In this document: piece by piece, positions 33,632-45,544 of the stretch
Position numbering within the stretch: the stretch's first letter is position 1
Layout: each line of letters starts with the position of its first letter
Assembly: GCF_010729485.1 (NCBI RefSeq)
Contig: NZ_AP022609.1
Span: 1,240,001-1,304,000 of the forward strand
DNA length: 64,000 nucleotides
Reading direction: 5' to 3'
Origin: Mycolicibacter hiberniae
Lineage (GTDB): Bacteria > Actinomycetota > Actinomycetes > Mycobacteriales > Mycobacteriaceae
Position numbers and translations under genes: made by a program
Notes under the pieces: generated by a model
What the model was told of the DNA's origin: nothing
The model's database searches: none
The model's input: the letters and a program-made list of their open reading frames with translations, nothing else

Positions 33632-35628
33632 GACGGGCCGCGCGGGGGAGCGGCCCGACACGTCGTGACGAAGGTCCGGCCGCGGCCGGCAAGCGAAAAA
33701 CCCGCCGCGCGGCCACCGCCAAAGCAGGCAAGGCCGCCAAGGCCGGCAAGGAGACGAAAGTGGCTCCGGCGACCGAGCATTCGGCTCGCGAACGCCGGAC
33801 CCGCCCGGTCGCCGAACTGGGCGTGCGCAGTGCGTCGTTCGTCTTCCGGCACCGCGTCGGCAACGCGGTCATCTTCCTGGTGCTGGCGTTGTCGGCGGCC
33901 CAGCTGTTCTCCCTGCAGGTTCCTCGTGCCTCCGGGCTGCGGGCCGAGGCCGCCGGGCAACTCAAGGTCACCGACGTTCAGCAGGCGTTGCGCGGCGACA
34001 TCATCGACCGCACCGGGGACAAGCTCGCGTTCACCATCGAGGCCCGCGCGTTGTCCTTCCAGCCGGCCAAGATCCGCAAGCAACTCGCCGAAGCCAAGAA
34101 GAAGGACCCGTCGGCCCCCGATCCCGAGCTGCGGCTGCAGGAGATCGCCAAAGAGGTCTCCCAGCGACTCGGCAACAAGCCCGACGCCGCCGCGTTGCTC
34201 AAGAAGCTGCGCAGCGACGAGACCTTCGTGTACCTGGCTCGGGCCGTCGACCCCGCGGTGGCCGAGGTGATCACCGAGAAATGCCCCGAGGTCGGCAGCG
34301 AGCGCCAGGATCTGCGGCAGTATCCGGGCGGTTCGCTGGCGGCCAACATCATCGGCGGCATCGACTGGGACGGCCACGGCCTGCTGGGCCTGGAGGACTC
34401 GATGGACGCCGTGCTGGCCGGCACCGACGGGTCGATCACCTACGACCGGGGTTCGGACGGTGTGGTGATCCCGGGCAGTTACCGCAACCGCCATCGGGCG
34501 GTCAACGGGTCGACGGTCCAGCTCACCATCGACGACGACATCCAGTTCTACGTCCAGCAGCAGGTGCAGCAGGCCAAGAACCTCTCCGGCGCCCACGACG
34601 TCACGGCGGTGGTGCTCGACGCGCACTCCGGTGAGGTGCTGGCCATGGCCGGCGACAACACCTTCGACCCGTCCCAAGACATCGGGCGCCAGGAGGATCG
34701 CGAACTCGGCAACCGGGCGGTGTCGTCGCCGTTCGAGCCGGGCTCGGTCAACAAGATCGTCACGGCCGCCTCGGTCCTCGAATACGGGCTCGGTCACCCC
34801 GACGAGGTCCTGCAGGTACCCGGCTCGATCAACATCGCCGACGTCACCGTCCGGGATGCCTGGGAACACGGCGTCGTGCCCTACACCATGACCGGAATCT
34901 TCGGGAAGTCCTCCAACGTCGGCACTCTGATGCTGGCGCAACGGGTGGGCCCCGAGCGCTGGTTCGACATGGTGGAGAAGTTCGGCCTGGGTCAGCGCAC
35001 CGGGGTGGCCCTGCCCGGTGAGAGCGCCGGTCTGGTCCCGCCGGTGGACCAATGGTCGGGCAGCTCCTTTGCCAACCTGCCGATCGGCCAGGGTCTGTCG
35101 ATGACGCTGCTGCAGATGGCCGGGATGTACCAGGCGATCGCCAACGACGGCCTGCGCATCCCGCCACGCATCATCAAGGCCACCATCGGCCCCGACGGCG
35201 CGCGCGCCGAAGAGCCGCGGCCCGAGGGCATCCGGGTGGTCTCGGAGCAGACCGCGGCGACGGTGCGCAACATGCTGCGCTCGGTGGTGCAGCGCGATCC
35301 CACCGGCGTGCAGCAGGGCACCGGTTGGCAGGCCGCGGTCGACGGCTATCAGATCGCCGGAAAGACCGGTACCGCACAGCAGATCAACCCGGCCTGCGGC
35401 TGCTACTACGACGACGTCTACTGGATCACCTTTGCCGGGATAGCCCCGGCGGACAATCCGCGCTACGTCATCGGGCTGATGATGAACAACCCCCACCGTG
35501 CCGCGGACGGCTCGCCCGGCACCTCGGCGGCGCCGCTGTTCCACAACATCGCCGGCTGGCTGCTGCAGCGCCACAACGTCCCGCTGTCGCCCGATCCCGG
35601 CCCGCCCCTGGTCCTGCAGGCGATGTAG
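33628..35628 (+). CDS. pbpB: Septal peptidoglycan transpeptidase PbpB (FtsI, PBP3-like)
   Basis: A 666-residue class B penicillin-binding protein. A long basic cytoplasmic N-terminus and membrane segment (about 77-97) precede the pedestal domain (GDIIDRTG at 123-130) and the transpeptidase domain. Catalytic motifs are S373-V-N-K376, S428-S-N430 and K579-T-G-T582. It crosslinks septal peptidoglycan with FtsW as its glycosyltransferase partner. No PASTA domain is seen. It ends 131 bp before murE, the largest gap within the cluster before ftsZ; a TAGTCT in this gap might be part of an internal promoter. Confidence 0.96.
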   Translation: MRRAARGSGPTRRDEGPAAAGKRKTRRAATAKAGKAAKAGKETKVAPATEHSARERRTRPVAELGVRSASFVFRHRVGNAVIFLVLALSAAQLFSLQVPRASGLRAEAAGQLKVTDVQQALRGDIIDRTGDKLAFTIEARALSFQPAKIRKQLAEAKKKDPSAPDPELRLQEIAKEVSQRLGNKPDAAALLKKLRSDETFVYLARAVDPAVAEVITEKCPEVGSERQDLRQYPGGSLAANIIGGIDWDGHGLLGLEDSMDAVLAGTDGSITYDRGSDGVVIPGSYRNRHRAVNGSTVQLTIDDDIQFYVQQQVQQAKNLSGAHDVTAVVLDAHSGEVLAMAGDNTFDPSQDIGRQEDRELGNRAVSSPFEPGSVNKIVTAASVLEYGLGHPDEVLQVPGSINIADVTVRDAWEHGVVPYTMTGIFGKSSNVGTLMLAQRVGPERWFDMVEKFGLGQRTGVALPGESAGLVPPVDQWSGSSFANLPIGQGLSMTLLQMAGMYQAIANDGLRIPPRIIKATIGPDGARAEEPRPEGIRVVSEQTAATVRNMLRSVVQRDPTGVQQGTGWQAAVDGYQIAGKTGTAQQINPACGCYYDDVYWITFAGIAPADNPRYVIGLMMNNPHRAADGSPGTSAAPLFHNIAGWLLQRHNVPLSPDPGPPLVLQAM

Positions 35629-35759
35629 TCCACTGGGCTCTGCAAAAGACAGACCCGAGCGGCCCAAGCCCGATCGCCTGCGCTGCGGACACCGCCCGCC
35701 TAGGTAGTCTCAGGGCCGATCCGGACGACCCGGCCGGCAGCACAGGGAGGTGATGGCTG

Positions 35760-37304
35760 GTGCCTGCTCTGCGCCCCGATGCCGGTGCCGGCTCATCGCT
35801 GCGCGCACTCGCCGCCCAGATCGGGGCGGTCGCGGTCACCGGCGACGTGGTGCCGGAGCTGCCGATCACCGGGCTGACCCTGCGCGCCCAGGGCGTCCGG
35901 CCCGGCGACCTGTTCGCAGCGCTCCCGGGCGCGAGCACCCACGGTGCGCGGTTTGCGCCCGACGCGCTCGCGCGGGGTGCGGTGGCGGTGCTCTCCGACG
36001 GGGCCGGGGCCGCCCTGATCGCCGAGCACGCTGTTGCGTCCGGGGTCCCGGTGTTGGTGCATCCGGCGCCTCGTGCCGTGCTCGGCGAGCTGGCGGCGCA
36101 GGTCTACGGGCATCCCTGCGAGCGGGTCACCGTCATCGGCATCACCGGGACATCGGGCAAGACCACCACCACCTATCTGGTGGAAGCCGGACTGCGGGCC
36201 GCGGGCCGCATCGCCGGTCTGATCGGCACGGTCGGTGTCCGCATCGACGGCGCCGACCTGCCCAGCGCCCTGACCACCCCCGAGGCGCCCGCGCTGCAGG
36301 CCCTGCTGGCCGCGATGGCCCAGCGCGGCGTGGACACCGCCGTCATGGAGGTCTCCAGCCATGCCCTGACGTTGGGCCGGGTCGACGGCACCCGTTTCGC
36401 GGTGGGCGCCTTCACCAATCTGTCGCGTGATCATCTGGACTTCCACCCGAGCATGGCGGACTACTTCGAGGCCAAGGCCCGGCTGTTCGACCCGGCGTCG
36501 CCCCTGCATGCCGCCCGGTCGGTGGTCTGCGTGGACGACGACGCCGGCGCGGCGATGGCGGCACGCGCGAACGCGCCGGTCACCGTCAGCGCCACGGGCC
36601 GTCCGGCGGACTGGAGTGTGGAGCAGGTGCGTTCCGGCGGATCGCGCGGGCGCGAGTTCGTGGCCGTCGATCCCGCCGGGGTGCACCATCGGATCGGCAT
36701 CGGATTGCCCGGGGACTACAACATCGCCAACACCCTTGTGGCACTGGCTGTTCTCGACGCGGTGGGGGTGTCGCCGGAACAGGCCGCGCCCGGTCTGCGG
36801 GCCGCGCGGGTGCCGGGACGCATGGAGCCCATCGACCGGGGCCAGGACTTTTTGGCGCTGGTCGACTACGCGCACAAACCCGGGGCGCTGGCGGCGGTGC
36901 TGGCGACGCTGCGCCACGAGCTGCGCGACACCTCCGGACGGCTGGCCGTGGTGTTCGGCGCGGGCGGCGACCGCGACGCCGGCAAACGAGCGCCGATGGG
37001 CCGCATCGCCGCAGACACCGCCGATCTGGTGGTCGTCACCGACGACAATCCGCGCGGGGAGGATCCCGGCGAGATCCGGCGCGCGGTTCTGGCCGGGGCC
37101 GCGCAGGGCAGCGCCGAGGTGGTCGAGATCGGCGACCGGCGGGCGGCGATCGAGCACGCGGTGGCGTGGGCGCGGCCCGGCGACGTGGTGCTGGTCGCGG
37201 GCAAGGGACACGAGACCGGGCAGACCGCCGGCGGGCACACCGCAACGTTCGACGACCGCGTGGAGCTGGCCCAGGCGCTGGAAGCGCGCGAGCAGCACCG
37301 ATGA
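35760..37304 (+). CDS. murE: UDP-MurNAc-L-Ala-D-Glu:meso-diaminopimelate ligase (MurE)
   Basis: A 514-residue Mur ligase that adds meso-DAP to the nucleotide tripeptide precursor. The ATP motif GTSGKTTT, the Mg-binding [10 protein letters not shown] and the DNPRGEDP motif, whose arginine selects meso-DAP, are present. GTG start with GGGAGGTGATG upstream. Stop overlaps the murF ATG (ATGA). In M. tuberculosis several unrelated genes sit between pbpB and murE; here they are directly adjacent. Confidence 0.95.
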   Translation: MPALRPDAGAGSSLRALAAQIGAVAVTGDVVPELPITGLTLRAQGVRPGDLFAALPGASTHGARFAPDALARGAVAVLSDGAGAALIAEHAVASGVPVLVHPAPRAVLGELAAQVYGHPCERVTVIGITGTSGKTTTTYLVEAGLRAAGRIAGLIGTVGVRIDGADLPSALTTPEAPALQALLAAMAQRGVDTAVMEVSSHALTLGRVDGTRFAVGAFTNLSRDHLDFHPSMADYFEAKARLFDPASPLHAARSVVCVDDDAGAAMAARANAPVTVSATGRPADWSVEQVRSGGSRGREFVAVDPAGVHHRIGIGLPGDYNIANTLVALAVLDAVGVSPEQAAPGLRAARVPGRMEPIDRGQDFLALVDYAHKPGALAAVLATLRHELRDTSGRLAVVFGAGGDRDAGKRAPMGRIAADTADLVVVTDDNPRGEDPGEIRRAVLAGAAQGSAEVVEIGDRRAAIEHAVAWARPGDVVLVAGKGHETGQTAGGHTATFDDRVELAQALEAREQHR

Positions 37305-38833
37305 TCGCGCTGACCGTCGCGCAGGTCGCCGAGATCGTCGGCGGACGGCTGGCCGACATCACCCCCGAGAAGGCCGAGCGCACCATCGTCACCGGCACGG
37401 TGGAGTTCGATTCCCGCCGGATCACCCCGGGCGCGCTGTTCCTGGCCCTGCCCGGTGCCCGCTCCGACGGTCACGACCACGCGGCGTCGGCGGTCGAGGC
37501 CGGCGCGGTGGCGGTGTTGGCGGCGCGCCCGGTCGGCGTGCCGGCCATCGTGGTCAGTCCCGGAGATGCGGCCTCCGACAGCCGATCCGGTGCCCTCGAA
37601 CACGACGACCCGGCGGGATCCGGTGCCGCGGTGCTGGCCGCGCTGGCCAAACTGGCCGCCGCGGTCTCGGCCACCCTGGTCGCCGGCGGGCTGAAGATCA
37701 TCGGCGTGACCGGCTCCTCGGGCAAGACCTCGACCAAGGATCTGATCGCCGCGGTGCTTGCGCCGCTGGGCGAGGTGGTCGCGCCGCCCGGGTCGTTCAA
37801 CAACGAGCTGGGGCATCCCTGGACGGTGCTGCGGGCCGACGAGAGCACCGACTTCCTGGTGCTGGAGCTCTCGGCGCGTCATCGCGGCAACATCGCGGCG
37901 CTCGCGGCGATCGCCCCGCCGCAGATCGCGGTGGTACTCAACGTCGGGACCGCGCACCTGGGTGAGTTCGGTTCGCGCGAAGCGATAGCCCAGACCAAAG
38001 CCGAACTGGTCCAAGCTGTTCCAGAGTCCGGTGTGGCGATCCTCAACGTCGACGACTCCGCGGTTGCGGCGATGGCCGACCAGACTGTGGCCCGGGTGGT
38101 GCGGGTCAGCCGTTCGGCTCCGGCCGATGTCTGGGCCGGACCGGTGGTGCTCGACGAGCTGGCTCGTCCGCGGTTCACCCTGCACTACGGGCCCCAGGGT
38201 GCGAACGGCGTCGCCGTTGCGCTCGGGGTCTCCGGCGATCACCAGGTGAGCAACGCGCTGTGTGCCGCGGCGGTCGCCCGCGAATGCGGCGCCACGCCGC
38301 AACAGGTGGCCGACGCCCTGGCCGGGGCCGGACCGGCCTCGCGACACCGGATGCAGGTCAGCACCCGCGCGGACGGCGTGATCGTGATCGACGACTCCTA
38401 CAACGCCAACCCGGATTCCATGCGGGTGGCGCTGCAGGCGCTGGCCTGGATCGCCCGCACGGAGCCGGCGCCCGGTTCACCCACGCCCGCCGGCAGGCGG
38501 CGCAGCTGGGCGGTGCTCGGCGAGATGGCCGAGCTGGGCGAGGACGCGATATCTGAGCATGACCGCATCGGACGGCTCGCGGTGCGCTTAGATGTGTCTC
38601 GTCTCATTGTCGTCGGAGTTGGGAGATCGATGGGCGCGATGCTGCACGGCGCGGTCATGGAGGGTTCGTGGGGCGCCGAGGCCACTGCGGTCCCCGACGT
38701 CGATGCCGCCCTGGCCCTGTTGCGCGCCGAACTACAGGCCGGAGACGTGGTGCTGGTCAAGGCGTCGAACTCCGCCGGGCTGACTGCGCTGGCGCAGGCA
38801 CTGGCCGCCGATGACGCAGGAGAGCGCCGATGA
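37301..38833 (+). CDS. murF: UDP-MurNAc-tripeptide:D-Ala-D-Ala ligase (MurF)
   Basis: A 510-residue Mur ligase, the same length as M. tuberculosis MurF. The ATP motif is [13 protein letters not shown], the central segment has [12 protein letters not shown], and the C-terminal domain has [11 protein letters not shown]. It completes UDP-MurNAc-pentapeptide. ATG start overlapping the murE stop; its own stop overlaps the mraY ATG. Confidence 0.95.
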   Translation: MIALTVAQVAEIVGGRLADITPEKAERTIVTGTVEFDSRRITPGALFLALPGARSDGHDHAASAVEAGAVAVLAARPVGVPAIVVSPGDAASDSRSGALEHDDPAGSGAAVLAALAKLAAAVSATLVAGGLKIIGVTGSSGKTSTKDLIAAVLAPLGEVVAPPGSFNNELGHPWTVLRADESTDFLVLELSARHRGNIAALAAIAPPQIAVVLNVGTAHLGEFGSREAIAQTKAELVQAVPESGVAILNVDDSAVAAMADQTVARVVRVSRSAPADVWAGPVVLDELARPRFTLHYGPQGANGVAVALGVSGDHQVSNALCAAAVARECGATPQQVADALAGAGPASRHRMQVSTRADGVIVIDDSYNANPDSMRVALQALAWIARTEPAPGSPTPAGRRRSWAVLGEMAELGEDAISEHDRIGRLAVRLDVSRLIVVGVGRSMGAMLHGAVMEGSWGAEATAVPDVDAALALLRAELQAGDVVLVKASNSAGLTALAQALAADDAGERR

Positions 38834-39909
38834 TCATGATCCTGATCGCGGCCGGTGTCGCGCTGCTGGTCGCGATCCTGCTGACCCCGGTGCTGATCCG
38901 GGTGTTCACCAAGCAGGGATTCGGTCAGGAGATCCGCGAGGACGGCCCGGCCAGCCACCACAGTAAGCGCGGGACTCCGTCGATGGGCGGTGTGGCCATC
39001 GTGGCGGGGATCTGGGCGGGCTACCTGACCGCCGAACTGGCCGGCCTGGTGTTCTACGGCACCGGGCCGACGGCCTCAGGGCTGCTGGTGCTCGGGCTGG
39101 CGACCGCGCTGGGCGGAGTCGGCTTCGTCGACGACATGATCAAGATCCGCCGCTCCCGCAACCTCGGGTTGAATAAGACCGCCAAGACCATCGGGCAGGT
39201 CACCGCGGCCACGCTGTTCGGTCTGCTGGTGCTGTGCTTCCGCAACAGCTCCGGGCTGACCCCGGGCAGTCTGCAACTGTCCTATGTCCGCGACATCGCC
39301 ACGGTCACATTGCCCCCCGCATTGTTCGTGCTGTTCGTCATCGTGATCGTCAGCGCCTGGTCGAACGCGGTCAACTTCACCGACGGCCTGGACGGGCTGG
39401 CCGCCGGATCGATGGCGATGGTCAGCGCCGCCTATGTGTTGATCACCGTCATGCAGCACCGCAACGCCTGTGCGATCGCGCCCGGCCTGGGCTGCTACAA
39501 CGTGCGCGACCCGCTGGACCTGGCGCTGATCGCCGCCGCCACCGCGGGTGCCTGCATCGGCTTCCTGTGGTGGAACGCCGCGCCGGCGAAGATCTTCATG
39601 GGCGACACCGGGTCGCTGGCGCTGGGCGGGGTGATCGCCGGCATGTCGATCACCACCCGCACCGAGATCCTGGCGGTGGTGCTCGGCGGGCTGTTCGTCG
39701 CCGAGATCACCTCGGTGGTCATCCAGATCGTGGCGTTTCGCAGCACCGGCCGCCGGGTGTTCCGGATGGCCCCGTTCCATCACCACTTTGAGCTGGCCGG
39801 CTGGGCCGAGACCACCGTGATCATCCGGTTCTGGCTGCTCACCGCCATTGCCTGCGGCTTGGGCGTCTCCATGTTCTATGGCGAGTGGTTCACCGTCGTA
39901 GGTGGCTGA
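38830..39909 (+). CDS. mraY: Phospho-MurNAc-pentapeptide translocase MraY
   Basis: A 359-residue polytopic enzyme with about ten membrane segments that transfers phospho-MurNAc-pentapeptide to decaprenyl phosphate, making lipid I. Family motifs: [12 protein letters not shown] near the N-terminus, FVDDMIK with catalytic aspartates, [25 protein letters not shown] and the PFHHHFE histidine loop. ATG start overlapping murF; the murD GTG at 39902 lies inside its last codons. Confidence 0.96.
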   Translation: MIMILIAAGVALLVAILLTPVLIRVFTKQGFGQEIREDGPASHHSKRGTPSMGGVAIVAGIWAGYLTAELAGLVFYGTGPTASGLLVLGLATALGGVGFVDDMIKIRRSRNLGLNKTAKTIGQVTAATLFGLLVLCFRNSSGLTPGSLQLSYVRDIATVTLPPALFVLFVIVIVSAWSNAVNFTDGLDGLAAGSMAMVSAAYVLITVMQHRNACAIAPGLGCYNVRDPLDLALIAAATAGACIGFLWWNAAPAKIFMGDTGSLALGGVIAGMSITTRTEILAVVLGGLFVAEITSVVIQIVAFRSTGRRVFRMAPFHHHFELAGWAETTVIIRFWLLTAIACGLGVSMFYGEWFTVVGG

Positions 39910-41401
39910 GGTGTCACCCGAACCGGGCCCGGACGGGCTGAGCGTGCTGTCTCCCGGCGCGCGGGTGCTGGTCGCCGGGGCCGGGGTGACCGGCCGGGCA
40001 GTCCTGACCGCGTTGGCGCCTTTGGGTCTGGAGCTGACCCTGTGCGACGACAACGTCGCCGCGCTGGGCGACCACCAGGTCAGCGGCTGCAGCCCGGCGG
40101 CGGCTGCGGCGCAGATCGGCGACTATGCGCTGGTGGTCACCAGCCCCGGATTCGACCCGGCCACTCCGCTGCTCGCCGCCGCCGTGGCAGCCGGGGTGCC
40201 GATCTGGGGGGACGTGGAGCTGGCGTGGCGACTCGACGCCGCCGGCCGTTACGGGCCGCCGCGGCGCTGGCTGGTGGTCACGGGCACCAACGGCAAAACC
40301 ACCACCACCTCGATGCTGTACGCCATGTTGACTGCCGCGGGCATGCCTGCTCAGTTGTGCGGCAACATCGGCAACCCGGTCCTGGACGTCTTGTCGTCGG
40401 CACCCGAGCGCGCGGATGAGGTGCTGGCTGTCGAGCTGTCCAGTTTCCAGCTGCACTGGGCCCCGTCGCTGCGTCCAGAGGCGGGTGTGGTGCTCAACAT
40501 CGCCGAGGACCACCTGGACTGGCACGGCAGCATGGCCGCCTACACCGCTGCCAAGGCGCGTGCGCTGAGTGGCCGGGTGGCGGTGGCCGGTATGGACGAC
40601 GCCCGTGCCGCGGCCGTGCTGCAGACGTCGGAGGCGCCGGTCAAGGTGGGCTTTCGGCTCGGCGAACCCGCATCGGGGGAGCTCGGGGTCCGCGACGGCA
40701 TGCTGGTCGACCGGGCCTTCGCCGCCGGGGACGTGGTGCTGGCGCCGGTGGCGACGCTGCCGGTGTCCGGGCCGGTGGGGATTCTCGATGCGTTGGCGGC
40801 GGCGGCGCTGGCGCGCAGTGTCGGCGTGCCGCCGCAGGCGATCGCCGACGCGCTGGCGTCCTTCCAGGTCGGTCGGCATCGCGCCGAACTCGTCGTCGTC
40901 GACGGCGGTGTTCGCTACGTCGACGACTCCAAGGCCACCAATCCGCACGCCGCCGAGGCGTCGGTGCTGGCTCACCCCCGGGTGGTCTGGGTCGCCGGTG
41001 GGCTGCTCAAGGGCGCCGCGATCGAGCCGACGGTCGCCCGGATCGCCGATCGCCTGGCCGGGGCCATCCTGATCGGCCGGGATCGCGCCGAGGTTGCCAA
41101 GGCGTTATCACGACACGCACCGGATGTTCCGGTCGTCCACGTTGTGACAGGCGAGGATGGTGGTATGGCTGATGCTGCTGTGTCTCCAGTTACTCGTGTG
41201 GTTCAAGTGGCGGATGGGCTCCAGGAGTCGCTCGGCTCCCGGGTGATGACAGCGGTGGTGGCCGCCGCCCGCGGCTTGGCCCGCCCCGGCGACACGGTGC
41301 TGCTGGCACCGGCGGGGGCATCCTTCGACCAGTTCGCCGGCTACGGCGCCCGGGGCGACGCCTTCGCGGCCGCCGCCCGGGCAGCGGCGGGATCGGTGTG
41401 A
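39902..41401 (+). CDS. murD: UDP-MurNAc-L-Ala:D-Glu ligase (MurD)
   Basis: A 499-residue Mur ligase. An N-terminal Rossmann-like domain ([14 protein letters not shown]) is followed by [13 protein letters not shown], the central [11 protein letters not shown] and the C-terminal [15 protein letters not shown]. The GTG at 39902 overlaps the mraY end by 8 bp; a second in-frame GTG is at 39911. The protein is slightly longer than in M. tuberculosis. Stop overlaps the ftsW start (GTGA). Confidence 0.94.
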   Translation: MAEVSPEPGPDGLSVLSPGARVLVAGAGVTGRAVLTALAPLGLELTLCDDNVAALGDHQVSGCSPAAAAAQIGDYALVVTSPGFDPATPLLAAAVAAGVPIWGDVELAWRLDAAGRYGPPRRWLVVTGTNGKTTTTSMLYAMLTAAGMPAQLCGNIGNPVLDVLSSAPERADEVLAVELSSFQLHWAPSLRPEAGVVLNIAEDHLDWHGSMAAYTAAKARALSGRVAVAGMDDARAAAVLQTSEAPVKVGFRLGEPASGELGVRDGMLVDRAFAAGDVVLAPVATLPVSGPVGILDALAAAALARSVGVPPQAIADALASFQVGRHRAELVVVDGGVRYVDDSKATNPHAAEASVLAHPRVVWVAGGLLKGAAIEPTVARIADRLAGAILIGRDRAEVAKALSRHAPDVPVVHVVTGEDGGMADAAVSPVTRVVQVADGLQESLGSRVMTAVVAAARGLARPGDTVLLAPAGASFDQFAGYGARGDAFAAAARAAAGSV

Positions 41402-42915
41402 TCGGGCTGCTGGCCCGGCTGCGGCGCGGTGCCGGGCCCGCAGACGCAGCTTCGGCAGACGCGGCGACCGAAGACATTGCGCCGGCAGAGCCCCGCACCC
41501 GCTTCGGCGCCTGGCTGGGCCGGCCGATGACATCGTTTCACCTGATCGTGGCCGTTGCCGCGCTGCTGACCACCCTCGGGCTGATCATGGTGCTGTCGGC
41601 CTCGGGGGTGGAGTCTTACGGCGTCGACGGGTCGGCGTGGCTGATCTTCGGCAAGCAGGTGCTGTGGACGGTGATCGGGCTCTTCGGCTGCTACGTGGCG
41701 TTGCGCATGCCGGTCCGCTTCATGCGCCGCATGGCGTTTCCCGGCTTCGCCTTCACCATCGTGCTGCTGGTGCTGGTGCTGATCCCGGGCATCGGGACGC
41801 TGTCCAACGGCTCTCGCGGCTGGTTCGTCATCGCCGGCTTCTCGATGCAGCCCTCCGAACTGGCCAAGATCGCCTTCGCCATCTGGGGCGCGCACCTGCT
41901 GGCCAGCCGCCGCATGGAGCGCGCGACGCTGCGCGAAATGCTGGTTCCGCTGGTGCCGGCCGCGGTGGTGGCGCTGGTGCTCATCGTCGCCCAGCCCGAC
42001 CTGGGGCAGACGGTCTCGCTGGGCATCATCCTGCTGGCGCTGCTGTGGTACGCCGGTCTGCCGCTGAAGGTGTTCACCAGCTCGCTGTTGTCCGTGGTGT
42101 CCGCCGCCGTGATCCTGGCCCTCTCGGAGGGCTACCGCTCCGACCGGGTGCGGTCCTGGCTCGACCCCGACGCGGACCCGCAGAACGCCGGCTACCAGGC
42201 GCGTCAGGCGAAATTCGCCCTGGCCAACGGTGGCATCTTCGGCGACGGCCTGGGCCAGGGCACCGCGAAGTGGAATTACCTGCCCAACGCCCACAACGAC
42301 TTCATCTTCGCCATCATCGGCGAGGAACTCGGCTTCATCGGCGGGTTCGGGCTGCTGGCGCTGTTCGGGCTGTTCGCCTACACCGGCATGCGGATCGCCA
42401 AACGGTCCGCCGATCCCTTCCTGCGGCTGTTGACCGCCGCCACCACCATGTGGGTGATCGGTCAGTCGTTCATCAACGTCGGCTACGTGATCGGCCTGCT
42501 GCCCGTCACCGGGATCCAGCTGCCCCTGATTTCCGCGGGCGGAACCTCCACGGCGACAACCCTGTTCATGATCGGAATCATGGCCAATGCAGCGCGCCAC
42601 GAACCGGAGGCGGTGGCCGCGCTGCGCGCCGGCCAGGACGACCGGATGAACCGGATACTGCGCCTGCCGCTGCCGGAGCCGTACTCGCCGACCCGCATCG
42701 AGGCCCTGCGCGACCGGCTGCGGTCACGCCCGGAGCAGCCGGCCCGGCCCCGGGCGGCGGCACGGACGTCGACCCGCCAGCGTCCCGCCCCGCAGGCGCA
42801 AGCCCGGGCGGCGAGCCGGGGCACTCGGCGCACAGGGCAAAATGGAGGCGGCCGGCGTCACGCCGGGCCGCGTCCGACCGGCGGACGCGCGCGAGCATTG
42901 GAAGGTCAGCGATAG
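41398..42915 (+). CDS. ftsW: Septal peptidoglycan glycosyltransferase FtsW (SEDS family)
   Basis: A 505-residue SEDS protein with about ten membrane segments. Family residues include the [19 protein letters not shown] loop with the catalytic region, and the [13 protein letters not shown] end of the last helices. It polymerises lipid II with PbpB as partner. The N-terminal 38 residues are alanine-rich and acidic; the C-terminal tail (about 420-505) is very basic and disordered, and in mycobacteria an FtsW tail contacts FtsZ. GTG start at the murD stop. Confidence 0.95.
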   Translation: MIGLLARLRRGAGPADAASADAATEDIAPAEPRTRFGAWLGRPMTSFHLIVAVAALLTTLGLIMVLSASGVESYGVDGSAWLIFGKQVLWTVIGLFGCYVALRMPVRFMRRMAFPGFAFTIVLLVLVLIPGIGTLSNGSRGWFVIAGFSMQPSELAKIAFAIWGAHLLASRRMERATLREMLVPLVPAAVVALVLIVAQPDLGQTVSLGIILLALLWYAGLPLKVFTSSLLSVVSAAVILALSEGYRSDRVRSWLDPDADPQNAGYQARQAKFALANGGIFGDGLGQGTAKWNYLPNAHNDFIFAIIGEELGFIGGFGLLALFGLFAYTGMRIAKRSADPFLRLLTAATTMWVIGQSFINVGYVIGLLPVTGIQLPLISAGGTSTATTLFMIGIMANAARHEPEAVAALRAGQDDRMNRILRLPLPEPYSPTRIEALRDRLRSRPEQPARPRAAARTSTRQRPAPQAQARAASRGTRRTGQNGGGRRHAGPRPTGGRARALEGQR

Positions 42916-42918
42916 GCG

Positions 42919-44076
42919 GTGAACGACTCGGTCAGCAAGCCGGACCGCGGCACCCCGTTATCGGTGGTCCTGGCCGGCGGCGGCACCGCTGGCCACGTCG
43001 AGCCCGCGATGGCCGTCGCCGACGCGCTGCGCGCCCTGGATGCCGACGTCCGGATCACCGCGCTGGGCACCGCCCGCGGTCTGGAGACCCGGCTGGTGCC
43101 CGCCCGCGGCTACGACCTGCAGTTGATCACCCCGGTGCCGTTGCCCCGCAAACTCAACGCCGACCTGGCCCGGCTGCCGCTGCGGGTGCTGCGTGCCGTG
43201 CGGGAGACCCGGGCGGTGCTGCGCGCCGTGGAGGCCGATGTGGTGATCGGTTTCGGCGGCTATGTGGCGCTGCCGGCGTACCTGGCCGCCGGCGGCCGGG
43301 GCGCCAAGCGGGTGCCGGTGGTGATCCACGAGGCCAACGCCCGCGCCGGCCTGGCCAACCGGGTCGGGGCCCGCGGGGCGCAGCGCGTGCTGTCGGCGGT
43401 CGCCGACTGCGGGCTGGCCCACTGCGAGGTGGTCGGGGTTCCGGTGCGCCCGGCGATCACCACCTTGGACCGGGCCGGGTTGCGGGCGGCGGCCCGCGCC
43501 GAGTTCGGCTTCGCCGAAGACGCCAAGGTGCTGCTGGTCTTCGGCGGCTCGCAGGGCGCCCGCTCGATCAACCAGGCAGTCGCAGGGGCGGCTAAACATC
43601 TTGCTGCTGAGGGTATTTCGGTGTTGCACGCACACGGGCCGAAGAACACCCTGGACCTGCCGGAACCCGCACCGGGCGACCCGCCGTATGTCGCGGTGCC
43701 CTATCTGGACCGGATGGACTTGGCTTATGCCGCCGCCGACCTGGCAATCTGCCGTTCCGGGGCGATGACGGTCGCCGAAGTCTCGGCGGTCGGCCTGCCG
43801 GCCATCTATGTGCCGCTGCCCATCGGCAACGGCGAACAACGTCTCAACGCCCTCCCGGTGGTCGATGCCGGCGGCGGGATGCTGGTCGACGACGCCGAGC
43901 TGACGCCGGAGTTCGTGGCCGACACCGTCGCCGCCCTGCTCACCGACGACGCGCGGCTGGCCGCGATGACCAGCGCCGCGGTTCTCGCCGGGCACCCCGA
44001 GGCGGCGCAACGGGTGGCTTCCGTTGCGCTCGAGGTCGCCGCGGCCCGGCGGTCGGGGAGCCGACGTGGGCGCTGA
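42919..44076 (+). CDS. murG: Lipid II-forming N-acetylglucosaminyltransferase (MurG)
   Basis: A 385-residue GT28, GT-B fold enzyme that adds GlcNAc to lipid I on the inner leaflet. The first glycine loop is [15 protein letters not shown], the second [11 protein letters not shown], and the UDP-GlcNAc motif is [27 protein letters not shown] start 3 bp after the ftsW stop. The murC start lies 11 bp inside its 3' end. Confidence 0.95.
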   Translation: MNDSVSKPDRGTPLSVVLAGGGTAGHVEPAMAVADALRALDADVRITALGTARGLETRLVPARGYDLQLITPVPLPRKLNADLARLPLRVLRAVRETRAVLRAVEADVVIGFGGYVALPAYLAAGGRGAKRVPVVIHEANARAGLANRVGARGAQRVLSAVADCGLAHCEVVGVPVRPAITTLDRAGLRAAARAEFGFAEDAKVLLVFGGSQGARSINQAVAGAAKHLAAEGISVLHAHGPKNTLDLPEPAPGDPPYVAVPYLDRMDLAYAAADLAICRSGAMTVAEVSAVGLPAIYVPLPIGNGEQRLNALPVVDAGGGMLVDDAELTPEFVADTVAALLTDDARLAAMTSAAVLAGHPEAAQRVASVALEVAAARRSGSRRGR

Positions 44077-45544
44077 GCAGCTGCCTGCGGAACTGAGCCG
44101 CGTGCACATGGTCGGTATCGGAGGAGCCGGCATGTCCGGCATCGCCCGGATCCTGCTGGACCGCGGGGGACTCGTCTCGGGCTCGGATGCCAAGGAGTCC
44201 CGCGGACTTCATGCGCTGCGCGCCCGTGGCGCCCAGGTGCGGATCGGTCACGATGCGTCGGCGCTGGATCTGCTGCCCGGCGGGGTGACCGCGGTGGTCA
44301 CCACCCACGCGGCCATTCCCAAGACCAATCCCGAACTGGTCGAAGCCCGCCGCCGGGGCATTCCGGTGGTGCTGCGACCGGCGGTGCTGGCAAAGCTGAT
44401 GGCCGGGCGCACCACCCTGATGGTCACCGGCACCCACGGCAAGACGACGACGACGTCGATGCTCGTGGTCGCGTTGCAGCGCTGCGGGCTGGATCCATCG
44501 TTCGCGGTGGGCGGCGAATTGGGTTCGGCCGGTTCGGAAGCCGGAACCAACGCCCATCACGGCAGCGGACCGCTGTTCGTCGCCGAGGCCGACGAGAGCG
44601 ACGGCTCGCTGCTGGAGTACGCGCCCAACGTCGCGGTGGTCACCAACATCGAGGCCGACCACCTGGACTTCTTCGGCAGCGCCCAGGCCTACACCGAAGT
44701 CTTCGACGCATTCGTCGAGCGGATCGCCCCGGGCGGGGCGGCGGTGGTGTGCGTCGATGACCCCGGCTCCGCCGAGTTGGCCGATCGCACTGCGGCGCAG
44801 GGCATCCGGGTGCTGCGGTACGGCAGTCACGGCACGGGTTCGGTGCCGCTCGACGGCACGTTGCTGCGCTGGGAGCAGCAGGGCACCGGTGCGCTCGCCG
44901 AGGTCGCGCTGGCCGGGACCGGGCAGCGCGCGACGATGCGGCTGTCGGTGCCCGGCCGCCACATGGCCCTCAATGCGCTGGGCGCCCTGCTGGCCGCGGT
45001 GGAGGTCGGCGCGCCGCTGGACGGGGTGCTCGAGGGCCTGGCCGGGTTCGACGGGGTGCGCCGCCGGTTCGAGCTGGTGGGTTCCGCCGGAACCGTCGGC
45101 GCGGTGCGGGTCTTCGACGACTACGCGCACCATCCCACCGAGATCGCCGCGACGCTGACCGCGGTGCGGGCGTTGCTCGACGAGCAGGGTTTTGGGCGCA
45201 GCCTGGTGGTGTTCCAACCGCATCTGTACTCACGCACCAAGGAGTTCGCCACCGAGTTCGGCCAGTCGCTGGACGGCGCGGACGAGGTGTTCGTCCTCGA
45301 TGTCTACGGGGCGCGTGAGACGCCGCTGCCCGGGGTGAGTGGGGCCACCGTCGCCGAACACGTCGGCGTCGACGTGCACTACCTGCCGGACTTCTCGGCG
45401 GTGCCCGAGGCGGTCGCGGCGGCGGCCGGTCCCGGTGACGTCATCCTCACCATGGGCGCCGGTGATGTGACCATGCTGGGCCCCGAGATCGTGACCGCGC
45501 TGCGGGCGCGGGCCGACCAGACCCCACCCCCGGGTGTGGCGTGA
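44066..45544 (+). CDS. murC: UDP-MurNAc:L-alanine ligase (MurC)
   Basis: A 492-residue Mur ligase catalysing the first peptide addition to UDP-MurNAc. N-terminal [17 protein letters not shown] motif [11 protein letters not shown], central [14 protein letters not shown] and [11 protein letters not shown], and C-terminal [14 protein letters not shown]. The GTG at 44066 was chosen as it gives [15 protein letters not shown] and a length equal to M. tuberculosis MurC within two residues. Overlaps murG by 11 bp and ftsQ by GTGA. Confidence 0.95.
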   Translation: MGAEQLPAELSRVHMVGIGGAGMSGIARILLDRGGLVSGSDAKESRGLHALRARGAQVRIGHDASALDLLPGGVTAVVTTHAAIPKTNPELVEARRRGIPVVLRPAVLAKLMAGRTTLMVTGTHGKTTTTSMLVVALQRCGLDPSFAVGGELGSAGSEAGTNAHHGSGPLFVAEADESDGSLLEYAPNVAVVTNIEADHLDFFGSAQAYTEVFDAFVERIAPGGAAVVCVDDPGSAELADRTAAQGIRVLRYGSHGTGSVPLDGTLLRWEQQGTGALAEVALAGTGQRATMRLSVPGRHMALNALGALLAAVEVGAPLDGVLEGLAGFDGVRRRFELVGSAGTVGAVRVFDDYAHHPTEIAATLTAVRALLDEQGFGRSLVVFQPHLYSRTKEFATEFGQSLDGADEVFVLDVYGARETPLPGVSGATVAEHVGVDVHYLPDFSAVPEAVAAAAGPGDVILTMGAGDVTMLGPEIVTALRARADQTPPPGVA

